Position numbers and translations under genes: made by a program
NCBI RefSeq assembly: GCF_014202825.1
Contig: NZ_JACHHP010000004.1
Span: forward strand, 186,001-250,000
Length of the DNA stretch: 64,000 bases
Direction of reading: 5' to 3'
From: Chiayiivirga flava
GTDB taxonomy: Bacteria; Pseudomonadota; Gammaproteobacteria; Xanthomonadales; Xanthomonadaceae
Notes under the pieces: model-generated
The model's database searches: none
What the model was told of the DNA's origin: nothing
The model's input: only the letters and a program-made list of their open reading frames with translations
Shown: one piece after another, positions 1-13,708 of the stretch
Position numbering within the stretch: position 1 is the first letter of the stretch
Layout of the letters: each line of letters starts with the position of its first letter

Positions 1-2315
1 TCTCCGGCACCACCACCTACAGCTACGAGGTCTGCGACCTGTCGACGCCGACGCCCGTGTGCGACACCGCCGTGGTGACGATCACCGTGGCGCCGAACGA
101 CATCGACGCGTTGAACGATGCCGACAACACGCCGCAGAACACCCCGGTCACCACGTCGGTGCTGAGCAACGACACCGTCACCGGTGCGCCGCTCGATCCT
201 GGGTCCGTGGTCGTCACCACGCCGTCGCCCGACGGCACCACCGTGGTCAACCCGGACGGCACGATCACGTTCACGCCGGCGCCGAACTTCTCCGGCGTCA
301 CCACGTACAGCTACCAGGTCTGCGACACCTCGACGCCGACCCCGCTGTGCGACATCGCCGTGGTCACGATCACCGTCGGCGCCAGCACCGTGGTCGCCAA
401 CAACGACTTCGACAGCAGCACGCAGAACACGCCGGTGACGACGCCGGTGCTCGGCAACGATTCGAGCTCCGGTGCGTCGCTCGATCCGGGCTCGGTCAGC
501 ATCGTCACGCCGTCGCCCGACGGCACTGCCGTGGCGAACCCCGACGGCAGCATCACGTTCACCCCGAATCCGGGCTTCTCCGGCACCACGACCTACGTGT
601 ACCAGGTCTGCGACGTGTCCACGCCGACGCCGGTGTGCGACACCGCGCTCGTCACGATCACGATTCCGCCGAACGTCGTCGCCGCACTCAACGACAACGA
701 CGAAACCCCGCAGAACACGCCGGTCACCGTGCCCGTGCTCGGCAACGACAGCAGCACGGATTTGCCGCTCGATCCGGGCTCGGTGGTGGTCACCGTGCCG
801 TCGCCGGACGGCAGCACCGTGGTCAACCCGGACGGCAGCATCACCTTCACGCCCACTCCCGGTTTCTCCGGCGTTACCACGTTCTCGTACCTGGTGTGCG
901 ACACGTCTGCGCCGGTGCCGGTGTGCGACGAGGCGGTGGTCACGATCACCGTCGGAACCAGCACCGTGACGGCGGTCGACGACAGCGGCGCGACGCCGCA
1001 GGACACCCCGATCACGCTCGGTGTGCTCGGCAACGACACCAGCACCGGTCCGGCGCTCGATCCGGGCTCGGTCGCCATCGTGGCGCAGTCGGCCGACGGC
1101 ACGGCCGTGGTCAATCCGGACGGCAGCATCACCTTCACGCCGAATCCCGGATTCGCGGGCACCACCACGTACAGCTACGTGGTGTGCGACCTCTCCACGC
1201 CGACGCCGCAGTGCGACACCGCGCTCGTCACCATCGTGGTCGGCGGCAGCACCGTGATCGCCAACGACGACACCGGCACCACGCCGCAGGACACGCCGGT
1301 CACCGTGCCGGTCATCGGCAACGACACCGGCTCGGGCCCGCCGCTCGATCCGGGATCGGTCACCATCGTGGTGCCGTCGCCGGACGGCAACCTCGTCGTC
1401 AATCCCGACGGCAGCATCACCTTCACGCCGAACGACGGTTTCTCGGGCGAAACCACCTACACCTACGAGGTGTGCGACACCACGATCCCGGTGCCGGTCT
1501 GCGACACCGCCGTCGTCACGATCGAGGTGGGCGAAGGCGCGATTGCCGCGGCGGACGACAGCGACACCACGCCGCAGGACACGCCGGTCACCACCGACGT
1601 GCTCGCCAACGACAGCGCCAGCCAGCCGCTCGATCCGGCCTCGGTGACGGTGACGGTGCCGTCGCCGGACGGCAGCACCGTGGTCAATCCGGACGGCAGC
1701 ATCACGTTCACGCCGGACGCGGACTTCTTCGGCGTGACCATGTACACCTACCGCGTTTGCGACACCTCGACGCCGACGCCGGTGTGCGACACCGCCGTGG
1801 TCACGATCACCGTACCGCAGGGCGCGACCTCGGCCGACCTCGCGGTGCTCAAGACCGGCCCGGCGAACGCGGACGCCGGCGAGCAGATCGTGTTCTCGAT
1901 CGTCGTCACCAACCTCGGCCCCGACGCGGCGGACAACGTGGTGCTGGTCGATCCGACCCCGGCGGGTCTGGTCTTCGTCGGCAACGGCGGCGACTGCGCG
2001 ACGGCGTTCCCGTGTGCGCTCGGCACCCTCGCCGTCGGCGACGCCCGCACCGTGCTCGCCACGTTCCTGGTGCCGGACGACTACACCGGCCCGTCGACCG
2101 TCGTGAACATCGCCTCGGTGTCGAGCGACACGCCGGACCCGACCCCGGGCGACACCTCGTCGTCGGCCAGCACCCTCGTGCAGGGCGGCGGCACGCCCGG
2201 CCCGACGCCGGTCCCGCAACCGCTCAACATCCCGGTCGACGGGCGCTGGGCGATGCTGTTGCTGGCGCTTTCGGTGATGCTGCTCGCGTGCCTGCGCGTG
2301 CGTCGCGGAGCCTGA
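1..2315 (+). CDS. Ig-like repeat surface protein, IPTL-CTERM-like tail (5' truncated)
   Basis: The reading frame is open from the first complete codon at base 3, so the true start lies before the window; at least 770 residues are visible. It holds the tail of one repeat and then six complete Ig/cadherin-like repeats of about 95 residues. Each has a TPQ(N/D)TPVT...NDS start, a conserved NPDGSITFTP core and a YxVCDTSTPTPxCD end with two cysteines that could pair. A DUF11-type domain follows (roughly bases 1830-2180). The C-terminus has a Pro-rich spacer, IPVDGRW, a hydrophobic helix and RVRR, which resembles the IPTL-CTERM sorting signal with a divergent first half. The likely role is a secreted, surface-anchored adhesin-like protein; this is inferred from architecture. 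The last gene-proximal hairpin is at 2332-2360. Confidence 0.85.
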   Translation, partial: SGTTTYSYEVCDLSTPTPVCDTAVVTITVAPNDIDALNDADNTPQNTPVTTSVLSNDTVTGAPLDPGSVVVTTPSPDGTTVVNPDGTITFTPAPNFSGVTTYSYQVCDTSTPTPLCDIAVVTITVGASTVVANNDFDSSTQNTPVTTPVLGNDSSSGASLDPGSVSIVTPSPDGTAVANPDGSITFTPNPGFSGTTTYVYQVCDVSTPTPVCDTALVTITIPPNVVAALNDNDETPQNTPVTVPVLGNDSSTDLPLDPGSVVVTVPSPDGSTVVNPDGSITFTPTPGFSGVTTFSYLVCDTSAPVPVCDEAVVTITVGTSTVTAVDDSGATPQDTPITLGVLGNDTSTGPALDPGSVAIVAQSADGTAVVNPDGSITFTPNPGFAGTTTYSYVVCDLSTPTPQCDTALVTIVVGGSTVIANDDTGTTPQDTPVTVPVIGNDTGSGPPLDPGSVTIVVPSPDGNLVVNPDGSITFTPNDGFSGETTYTYEVCDTTIPVPVCDTAVVTIEVGEGAIAAADDSDTTPQDTPVTTDVLANDSASQPLDPASVTVTVPSPDGSTVVNPDGSITFTPDADFFGVTMYTYRVCDTSTPTPVCDTAVVTITVPQGATSADLAVLKTGPANADAGEQIVFSIVVTNLGPDAADNVVLVDPTPAGLVFVGNGGDCATAFPCALGTLAVGDARTVLATFLVPDDYTGPSTVVNIASVSSDTPDPTPGDTSSSASTLVQGGGTPGPTPVPQPLNIPVDGRWAMLLLALSVMLLACLRVRRGA
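100..1820 (+). repeat. Six tandem ~285-bp coding repeats
   Basis: The Ig-like repeats of the truncated surface protein are visibly similar at the DNA level, not only in protein, with phrases such as gacggcagcatcac recurring about every 285-290 bases. High DNA identity between neighbours implies recent duplication or ongoing homogenisation. Repeat number is therefore likely to vary between strains, and short-read assembly could collapse it. Confidence 0.8.
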
Positions 2316-2331
2316 GCGACATTTCCCACAT

Positions 2332-2360
2332 GCGCCTGCCCCCCGCGCGGGGGCAGGCGC
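2332..2360 (+). terminator. GC-rich hairpin after the surface protein
   Basis: A perfect 12-bp inverted repeat (gcgcctgccccc / gggggcaggcgc) encloses a 5-base loop, 17 bases after the stop codon. There is no following T-tract, so it is either a weak intrinsic terminator or a 3'-end stabilising hairpin. Confidence 0.45.
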
Positions 2361-2376
2361 CACCGGCCCGTGCCGA

Positions 2377-2382
2377 TATACT
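2377..2382 (+). promoter_or_regulatory. Putative -10 box (TATACT)
   Basis: TATACT lies 54 bases before the start at 2437. No convincing -35 box is visible. It fits the spacing of the similar hexamers ahead of several other genes in this window. Confidence 0.35.
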
Positions 2383-2436
2383 TGCAGGACAGGGGGGTGC
2401 CGCAACGGCCGCGCCCGATACGATCGGGGATCGTCC

Positions 2437-5400
2437 ATGCAAGGCATCACATCCATGTTCCACGCGGCTGCGCGCGCGTGCGCACCCGTGCGCCGTGTCC
2501 TTTCCATGCTGCTGCTCGCCTTCGCGGCGACGGCAGCATCCGGCCCCGGGCAGGCGCAAAGCCAGCCGATCCCGGTGTGGTACGACCTGCAGACCCAGGG
2601 CGACATCGCCTACCTGCTGCGCAAGTCGCCGGCGCAGATCATGCGGTACGACCTCGCCACGCGGCAGTGGCTGGCGCCGATCCCGCTGGCCGAGATTCCG
2701 AGTGCGTTCGTTGTCACAGGCAGCCATCTTTTCGTCGCGTCCGGGCGCAAGGTCGAACGGATGACGCTCACCGGCGGCGGGCTCACGCACGTACAGAACA
2801 CCGCCAGCGACATCATCAGCCTGCATGTGGACGGCGCGCTGCTGTTCGTCAATGCCACGTCGGATTACTACGCGCGCGTGATGTCGGTGAACATCGGCAC
2901 GCTGCAGCGCATCGACGAGATCGAGAACTACATCGACAGCCTCCACGGCGCGTCCATTTCCACGAGCGCAAACCGGCTGTTCGGCCGTTCGCAGGGGGTC
3001 AGTCCCTCCGACATCACCTACGTGGAGTACGACAACACCGGTAATTTCGTCGCCGGTGGCGCGAGCCCGTATCACGGTGATTACCCCGGCGCATCGAAGA
3101 CCTGGACCTTCCCCGACGGCGACCGCGTGGTGGACGACTCCGGCACGGTCTACCACGCGAACGACCTGACCTACGCCAACTCGCTGGCGCGGTCGCTCGA
3201 CGATCTTGCGTTCCACGGCAGCGACATTCCCATCGGGTTGGACGACGACATGCTCGTCGCCTATTCGAACACCCTGCTCGAAACCGGTCGGCATACGCTG
3301 CAGCGCGCCGCGCGCGACATCGTGGTGCGCGGCGCCAACGTCTTTGCGTTTCACGAGGACGCGTCGCAGGCGACGAAGGTCGGCGTCGAGATCGTGCCGT
3401 TGGCGGCCCTCACGCCCAACGAACCGGGCCAGCCGATATCGCCGCTGGGCCTGGCCTATTCGGTCGACGACGCTGCCATCGACGGCGATGGCGTGATCTA
3501 TCTGCTGAGCAAGGCACACCACAGCGTGTTCCGCTGGGACATGACCACGCAGACCTACCTCGGCTCCATCGCATTGCCCGAAGCGGCCAGCATCATCGAG
3601 TACGCGCCGGCGCTCGATCGCCTGTACGTCGGTGCCGCCAGTCGCACCATCTACCGCGTCGATCTCGCGAACGCAGGGTCGACGGCCGTGCCGCACGTGG
3701 TCACGCCGCAGTCCGTCGACACGTTGATCGCGATGGACAACGACCTGCTTGCGTTGAACAACGGCAGCTGGGAGGACCAGTGGCTGTACGGTCCGTCCGG
3801 CGCGCTGCTGCTGACGCCGCTCGGGTGCTGCTACGACCGCTACCATTTCTACGACGATGCGCGGAACCTGCTCTACGTCGGTGGATCGCGCCGCAGCTAT
3901 CTGGGCAACGGTGTCCTTGGCGCGCCGGAAGACAACAACTATTACTTCAACGGCGAATTCATTGCCCTGTCGCACAACGGCCAGTTGCTCGTCGATGGCA
4001 ACGGGCTGATCTATTCGAGTGCCACGTTCGAGACCATCGACGCGCTGTCGAACGACATCGTGCGCGCCCACTGGAATGCGCAGGGCGTGCTGTTCACCGT
4101 GCGCGAGCCGGAGTATGTCGGCAGCGGCTGGGAGCCGGAGTATGCGTCTCCGACCACGATACAGAAGTGGTCGCCGTACTACGCCGTGGAGCGCAGCCTG
4201 GTCGTCGAAGGCGCGTACGAGGACATGTTCGTGCGCGGCAACCGGGCCGTGCTCATCACCTCAGTCGACGGCATGCCCAGCTTCAGCGTGCTGGATGCCG
4301 CCTTCGGCATCGTGGCGCCCGCGGTGCTGCAGCCGCCGGTGCTGCGCCTGGATCGCGCATCCCTCACGGCCGTCGCGCTGGCATGGTCCGACGTGTCGGG
4401 CGAGAACGGGTACGTGGTCGAGCGCCAGCGCGGCGGCGGCGCGTGGTCGCAGGTGGGGGTCGCCGGAGCGAACGAACTGGGCCACATGGATCGCGCGATC
4501 GACGACGTCGGCACCTTCCGCTATCGCGTGCGGGCGCGCAACGGCGCGCAGTCGTCGGCCTGGTCGAACGTGGTGGAGGTCGAACTCGAAGGCCTTGGCA
4601 ACGTCGGCGTCGCGCCCCTGACAGTGGACGTGCGTGCCGACGACGCGGTGCTTGCCGAGGATGGGCGCCTGTTCCTGCTCTCGCGCCAGCACGAGACGCT
4701 CTTCGTCTGGTCCACGCCGCACCAGCGCTGGGATGCGTCCATCGGCCTGCAGGGTGCGCCATCGTCGATGGCGTACTCGCCACGCAACGCAGCCGTCTAC
4801 CTGCAGTACGCGAATGGATCTGTAGGGGTGGTCAGTCTCGCGGCAGACGCGCCAGTGGAAGGCGCGTTCCCGTTCGAAACCGCCGAATCAGGCTGCGGCA
4901 TCGCCGTGGCCGGTGAGTACCTCGTGGTGTGCGCCGTGCACCCCGACGGCTACTACTCCCAGTTCATCAGCATCGACGCAGCCGGGCGGGCAATCGAGCG
5001 TGTCGACAGCGGCGACGCGCTGCACGCGCCGGCGTGGAGCGCATCGTCGGGCAGGCTGTACTACCTGGAGCGGGTGAGCAATCCCGCGTACATCGCGTGG
5101 CACGCCATCGCCGAGGACGGTAGCTTCGAGGCGCACGGCGGTGACTATGTCGGCGGCGTTCAGGCGCCGTTGCGCGTGTCGCCCGGCGGTGACGCCATGG
5201 TCACCGGCAACGGCGATGTCTATGCGACGTCAGGCTTCGAACGCGTTGGCACGCTGCCATCGGGCGTCGTCGATGCAACGTGGCGGGGTGCCGAACTGCT
5301 CACGCTTGCCGACGAGCGCGTGCTTTCGCACCCGGATTTCAGCAGTGAAGTCGAACGCGTGTGGCTGGACGATCTTGGCCAGCGCATTTTCGTGTCGCGC

Positions 5401-5514
5401 AGCGGCCAGTTGATCGTGCTGACCGAGATCGATGGCATTCGTACCTCGGTGCAGCGCTACGACGCGGCGCTGCAGCCCGTGCCCGAACCCGTGCTCTCGG
5501 ACGGATTCGAATAA
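2437..5514 (+). CDS. Secreted beta-propeller/FnIII-like protein, C-terminal DGFE
   Basis: The 1025-residue protein starts with a basic N-terminus and a hydrophobic stretch ending near AQSQ, consistent with Sec export. The body has many short repeated strands reporting values against locations (for example VIYLLSKAHHSVFRWDM and RLFLLSRQHETLFVWS), resembling WD40/YVTN-type propeller blades. Two such halves flank a fibronectin type III-like domain at about residues 625-715. The C-terminus ends PVLSDGFE. From memory, many large exported proteins of this bacterial order end in DGFE or NGFE, so this may be a sorting or maturation tag; that is inference. No catalytic motif is visible and the function is unknown. 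A -10-like TATACT lies upstream. Confidence 0.75.
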   Translation: MQGITSMFHAAARACAPVRRVLSMLLLAFAATAASGPGQAQSQPIPVWYDLQTQGDIAYLLRKSPAQIMRYDLATRQWLAPIPLAEIPSAFVVTGSHLFVASGRKVERMTLTGGGLTHVQNTASDIISLHVDGALLFVNATSDYYARVMSVNIGTLQRIDEIENYIDSLHGASISTSANRLFGRSQGVSPSDITYVEYDNTGNFVAGGASPYHGDYPGASKTWTFPDGDRVVDDSGTVYHANDLTYANSLARSLDDLAFHGSDIPIGLDDDMLVAYSNTLLETGRHTLQRAARDIVVRGANVFAFHEDASQATKVGVEIVPLAALTPNEPGQPISPLGLAYSVDDAAIDGDGVIYLLSKAHHSVFRWDMTTQTYLGSIALPEAASIIEYAPALDRLYVGAASRTIYRVDLANAGSTAVPHVVTPQSVDTLIAMDNDLLALNNGSWEDQWLYGPSGALLLTPLGCCYDRYHFYDDARNLLYVGGSRRSYLGNGVLGAPEDNNYYFNGEFIALSHNGQLLVDGNGLIYSSATFETIDALSNDIVRAHWNAQGVLFTVREPEYVGSGWEPEYASPTTIQKWSPYYAVERSLVVEGAYEDMFVRGNRAVLITSVDGMPSFSVLDAAFGIVAPAVLQPPVLRLDRASLTAVALAWSDVSGENGYVVERQRGGGAWSQVGVAGANELGHMDRAIDDVGTFRYRVRARNGAQSSAWSNVVEVELEGLGNVGVAPLTVDVRADDAVLAEDGRLFLLSRQHETLFVWSTPHQRWDASIGLQGAPSSMAYSPRNAAVYLQYANGSVGVVSLAADAPVEGAFPFETAESGCGIAVAGEYLVVCAVHPDGYYSQFISIDAAGRAIERVDSGDALHAPAWSASSGRLYYLERVSNPAYIAWHAIAEDGSFEAHGGDYVGGVQAPLRVSPGGDAMVTGNGDVYATSGFERVGTLPSGVVDATWRGAELLTLADERVLSHPDFSSEVERVWLDDLGQRIFVSRSGQLIVLTEIDGIRTSVQRYDAALQPVPEPVLSDGFE

Positions 5515-5770
5515 ACCCCGGGCCCGGTCCCGTGTGGCGTCAATTACGCCGCGCAGGCCGCGCCCTCATTGACGCCGGCAACAAACTGCAAGGTGGCAAC
5601 GCAAGTATCCAATCGTCGTGTCACCGTTGCGAACGTATCCCAGCGTTGTCCCGGGGCAAGAGCATCGAAGGTCTCATTCCGCTGCTCCCGAAGTCGCCCG
5701 ATCCCTGCTCGCATGCGATGAGACGGGTCAGGCTGTCGCGCATTTTTCTGCAGCGCAAAGCGACGCGATG

Positions 5771-7036
5771 TCAGCGCAGCACTTGCTGCAATACGCCGCG
5801 TCCGCGGTCTTCGCCACTCAGCGGAGGCGGCGGTGGCGGGGAGGGCGGGGCGCTCGGTGATGTCGGGGCCGGGGGCGCTGCGTGCGTGGGCGGCGCAGGC
5901 GGCGCGGGAGGCGCCGGCGGCGCCGGAAACGCGAAGCGCATCCTCTTCGGTGCGTCGACGCTGGCGCGCTGCGCCTTGCGGTCGCGCAGCAGGGTGATGC
6001 CGACCGCCGTGCCGGGCTCCTTGCCGCGCAGCGCGCGCATCGCTTCCTGCGGGGTGTCGACGCGTTCGCCGTCGACCTGCTGGATCACGTCGCCGGGTCG
6101 GAGCGCGGCCATCGATTCGTCCGGCGCCGCGAGCACCAGCACGCCGCGATCGGTGCCGAAGTAACGCCCGAGTTCCGGACCCACCTGCGCCAGCTGCAGT
6201 CCGTGCCAGCGCCAGGCTTCGGTAAACGCGGAAAATTCGCAGTGGCGGCCGTCGTCGCCGCAGCCTGCGAGCGGCGCGAGCCGACCGAGTGCCATGTCCA
6301 TGTCCAGCGGCAGTTCGATGTCGGCCAGGCGTTCGAGCTGCGCCCCGTTCCAGACGGTGATGCCCGACAGCGTTTTCGCCACGAGTTCGCTCTCCTGGCG
6401 CTTGCCGTCGCGCTGCCATTCCAGGCGCACGGTGTCGCCTTCGTCGAGGTCGGCGAGCCGATCCTGCGCGGCGGCGAGGCGCGCGTCGGCGCCGTCGGCG
6501 GCGATGGCCTCGCCGTCGATGCGCAGCAGGCGATCGCCGGCACGCAGGCCGGCCTTCGCTGCCGGGCTGTCGGGCGTGACGGCGAGCAGCTTCACGCCGC
6601 TGTCCTCGTCCCGGCCCATCACGATGCCCAGCGCCGGGCGCGCGAACACCGGGCGTCGCAGGGCGGTCTCGATCTGTTCGCGCGCCGCCACCGAGTGCAG
6701 TTCGGCCACGCGTGCCGACGCGATGCGCAATTCCTGCCGCGCCGCATCGAGTTCGGCCAGCGCGGCCTGCGCGGCGACGCGCGCTTCGGGTGTCGCCGCC
6801 GCGGCAGCCGCGGCGCGCGCCTCCGGCGACCGCGATGCAGCGCTGCGCGCCTGTGCAAGCGCCGCGGCGCGACGTTCGAGCGCGGCCTGCACCGCGGCGC
6901 GATCGTCGTGCGCGACCCGAGCGGCCGGTGCCGAGGGCGCGGCGGGTGCGGACGGCGCGGCGGGTGCGGTCTGCGCGAACGCGGGCGCCGCAGCGACCGC
7001 GGCGAACAGGGCGATGGCGAGGCGGGTGTGCAACAT
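5771..7036 (-). CDS. Periplasmic two-PDZ protein
   Basis: The start at 7036 was chosen because a GGAG ribosome site precedes it and a clean signal peptide follows (cleavage near AFAQ, residue 21). The 421-residue protein has an Ala/Arg-rich helical segment at 45-125, a first PDZ domain at about 133-225 (PALGIVMG, SPAAKAGLRAGD), a second at about 300-375 (ALRPGDVIQQVDGERV) and a Pro-rich tail. The trypsin-like protease domain of DegP/MucD is absent, so it is a binding rather than a cleaving PDZ protein. It is last in a minus-strand operon after an ECF sigma factor and an anti-sigma-like protein, 68 bases downstream of the latter. It may sense or present periplasmic ligands to the anti-sigma factor; that is inference. 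Confidence 0.8.
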   Translation of the reverse strand: MLHTRLAIALFAAVAAAPAFAQTAPAAPSAPAAPSAPAARVAHDDRAAVQAALERRAAALAQARSAASRSPEARAAAAAAATPEARVAAQAALAELDAARQELRIASARVAELHSVAAREQIETALRRPVFARPALGIVMGRDEDSGVKLLAVTPDSPAAKAGLRAGDRLLRIDGEAIAADGADARLAAAQDRLADLDEGDTVRLEWQRDGKRQESELVAKTLSGITVWNGAQLERLADIELPLDMDMALGRLAPLAGCGDDGRHCEFSAFTEAWRWHGLQLAQVGPELGRYFGTDRGVLVLAAPDESMAALRPGDVIQQVDGERVDTPQEAMRALRGKEPGTAVGITLLRDRKAQRASVDAPKRMRFAFPAPPAPPAPPAPPTHAAPPAPTSPSAPPSPPPPPPLSGEDRGRGVLQQVLR

Positions 7037-7104
7037 GGTCGATCTCCGGATGGCGACGTGCCGCGTGCGGCGGCGGATGCGATGGGAAGGAACGGCGGGA
7101 CGCG

Positions 7105-7677
7105 TCAGAACACGGCCACCGGCGCGGCCATCGCCTCGTCGCCGTTGGCAGCGAGCAACTGGCGCGTGTTGTGCAGGCCGGCAAGCTGACGCAGGCGCAC
7201 CAGGCGCTCCTGCAGCAGCGGCAGCTGCGCGGCGGGGTCGAGGTCGGGGCGCCCAAGCAGTGCGTCGATCGTCGCGATGCGGTCGCGAACGTCCAGTTCC
7301 ACCGACACGCTTGCGCCCGACTCGCTCGCGAGGTTGCCGCTCCACGCCAGCCATGCCTCCAGTTGTGCCGATTCGCGCAGCAGCGCGTCGAGCGGATCGG
7401 AGATGGGCCCGGTTCCGGCCTCGGTCAAAACGGGCGTGGTCGGGCGCACGGGGTCCGTGGGTGTGCCGTCGCGCCACAGCGGCAGCGCGCACAGCACGGC
7501 CAGCGCCGCGGCCAGCGCGGCCCATCGCATCATGCGCGGGCGCGGCGCCGCACGCGCGGCGGCGGGCAGCTGCGCGGCGATCGCCGGCCACGCCGAGCGC
7601 GGCGGCGTGGCCAGCGGCAGGGCGCGCAGGGCCTGTGCGGGCAGCGGGCCGCGCCCGGACTCGGGACGGTCAGACAT
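7105..7677 (-). CDS. Putative single-pass anti-sigma factor
   Basis: This 190-residue protein has a short cytoplasmic N-terminus with ALRALP and a WP pair at residues 30-31, a transmembrane helix at about 51-68, and a periplasmic helical region ending LLQERLVRLRQL. The start overlaps the end of the upstream sigma gene by 8 bases, which implies translational coupling. There is no zinc-finger (ZAS) motif. The assignment rests on position, topology and length, and on close resemblance to the protein encoded at 45317-45787, which is also paired with an ECF sigma factor. It probably holds the sigma factor at the membrane until a signal is received. Confidence 0.65.
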   Translation of the reverse strand: MSDRPESGRGPLPAQALRALPLATPPRSAWPAIAAQLPAAARAAPRPRMMRWAALAAALAVLCALPLWRDGTPTDPVRPTTPVLTEAGTGPISDPLDALLRESAQLEAWLAWSGNLASESGASVSVELDVRDRIATIDALLGRPDLDPAAQLPLLQERLVRLRQLAGLHNTRQLLAANGDEAMAAPVAVF

Positions 7678-8236
7678 GGGCCATCACCTCGACATCGACA
7701 TCGAGCAGCACGCGCAGGCGTCGAATGCCGCGCATCAGCTGCGATTTTGAAAAACTCACCGTGCGTCCCATCTGCGCCGCGATCTCCTCGTGGGTGAAGC
7801 CTTCGGCGTGGTACAGCCACAGCACGCTGCGCGTCACGTCGGGCAACTGCGCGAGGGCGCGTTCGAGCGCGGCGCCGTCGGCGGCGCGGGACGGCAGCGC
7901 GGCGTCGTCGTCGTGCTGCGGTTCGGGCACCTCGGCAACGAAATCCAGCGGCGCGCGACGGCGCAGCCGCATGAGCGCCTCATTCAGCGCGATCTGCCGC
8001 AGCCAGCCCCAGAACGGGGATTCGCCGCGGAACTCGCCGATGCGTCGGCACACCTTCAGCATTGCATCCTGCAGCATGTCCATGGCCTCCTCCGGATCGC
8101 CGAGCAGACGCAGCCCGAGCGTGTAGACCGGCCGCTCGAACCGGCGATACACCTGTTCGAACGCCGCCGCCTCGCCGCCGCGCGCGCGGCGCAGCAGGCT
8201 GTCGGGCACATCGATGGCGAAACTCGACCCTGTCAC
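7670..8236 (-). CDS. ECF-type RNA polymerase sigma factor
   Basis: With the GTG start at 8236 the protein is 188 residues, a usual ECF length. Region 2 is visible (AAAFEQVYRRFERPVYTLGL, then DMLQDAMLKVCRR and a W-rich segment), joined by an acidic linker to region 4 with a helix-turn-helix (HEEIAAQMGRTVSFSKSQL). A TTG start at 8317 would add 27 residues without improving the family match, so it was not chosen; an AGAGGA ribosome site lies somewhat far (12 bases) upstream of the GTG. It is the first gene of a sigma/anti-sigma/PDZ operon and probably autoregulates it. An envelope-stress role is plausible from the neighbours but is not shown. Confidence 0.85.
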   Translation of the reverse strand: MTGSSFAIDVPDSLLRRARGGEAAAFEQVYRRFERPVYTLGLRLLGDPEEAMDMLQDAMLKVCRRIGEFRGESPFWGWLRQIALNEALMRLRRRAPLDFVAEVPEPQHDDDAALPSRAADGAALERALAQLPDVTRSVLWLYHAEGFTHEEIAAQMGRTVSFSKSQLMRGIRRLRVLLDVDVEVMAHV

Positions 8237-8450
8237 TGGAACCCGTTGTCCTCTGCTGGGGCGACCGTCGCCGGCGCGGTGCGTGCCTGTGATCGATAAG
8301 GATGCGCGCGTGCGCAAAACGGTCGCAGACCCGAGTCGTCACGAATCCGCCGCGGACAGATGCTAGTCTCGCCCCATCTGGCCGGGGGTTCACGGGGGGT
8401 CAGGCCAACCGCTTCCGCCGCACTGCGGCCTTGCTGGAAAGGTTGGGGAC

Positions 8451-10463
<2,013 letters not shown>

Positions 10464-10533
10464 GTGGATGAACGTGCCGGGGGCGGCGATGGCGCCGCTC
10501 CCGGCAGCGAGGCAGGCGAGGTGCGGCGGGAGC

Positions 10534-10606
10534 GAGTGGAGAGGAGCGAGAAACGAGTGGGACCGGAGCGAGGCGTGGCGACTCGTTTCTCACTCCTCTC
10601 CACCCA
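10534..10606. repeat. Imperfect intergenic inverted repeat
   Basis: Two 22-base arms (10537-10558 and 10581-10602) are reverse complements with one mismatch and a 22-base spacer. They are made of GAGTGG/GAAACGAGT-type words. The element sits between the endonuclease and the kinase gene. It could form a long hairpin that ends or protects the upstream transcript. It resembles the GAGTGAGAAACGAG-type intergenic repeats common in this bacterial group (recalled, not searched). Confidence 0.7.
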
Positions 10607-10672
10607 TTTCCGCTCCGCTGCCGCGCCCTCCGCCATGACACGCGACGGCCCGATCCCGCGTCAACCCGATGC

Positions 10673-10678
10673 TATGAT
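10673..10678 (+). promoter_or_regulatory. Putative -10 box (TATGAT) of the kinase gene
   Basis: TATGAT lies 27 bases before the kinase start codon. The -35 region is not recognisable. No ribosome site is visible between it and the ATG. Confidence 0.4.
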
Positions 10679-10705
10679 CGAGCCGTCCCTCGCCCCCGCG
10701 CGCGC

Positions 10706-13697
<2,992 letters not shown>

Positions 13698-13708
<11 letters not shown>

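Noticed and set aside
100-1820. CRISPR-like spacing of repeats
   Set aside because: Units of about 285 bases are coding and contiguous, with no short repeat-spacer pattern. The same applies to the heptamers at 26413-26442, which have no spacers.
59-2764. Very long open frame in another phase over the surface protein
   Set aside because: It is rich in His/Arg/Gln and follows the DNA repeat of the real gene; GC-rich third positions keep other frames open. The real frame has domains and a sorting tail.
5771-7036. DegP/MucD-type protease
   Set aside because: Two PDZ domains are present but the trypsin-like domain with its His-Asp-Ser triad is missing.
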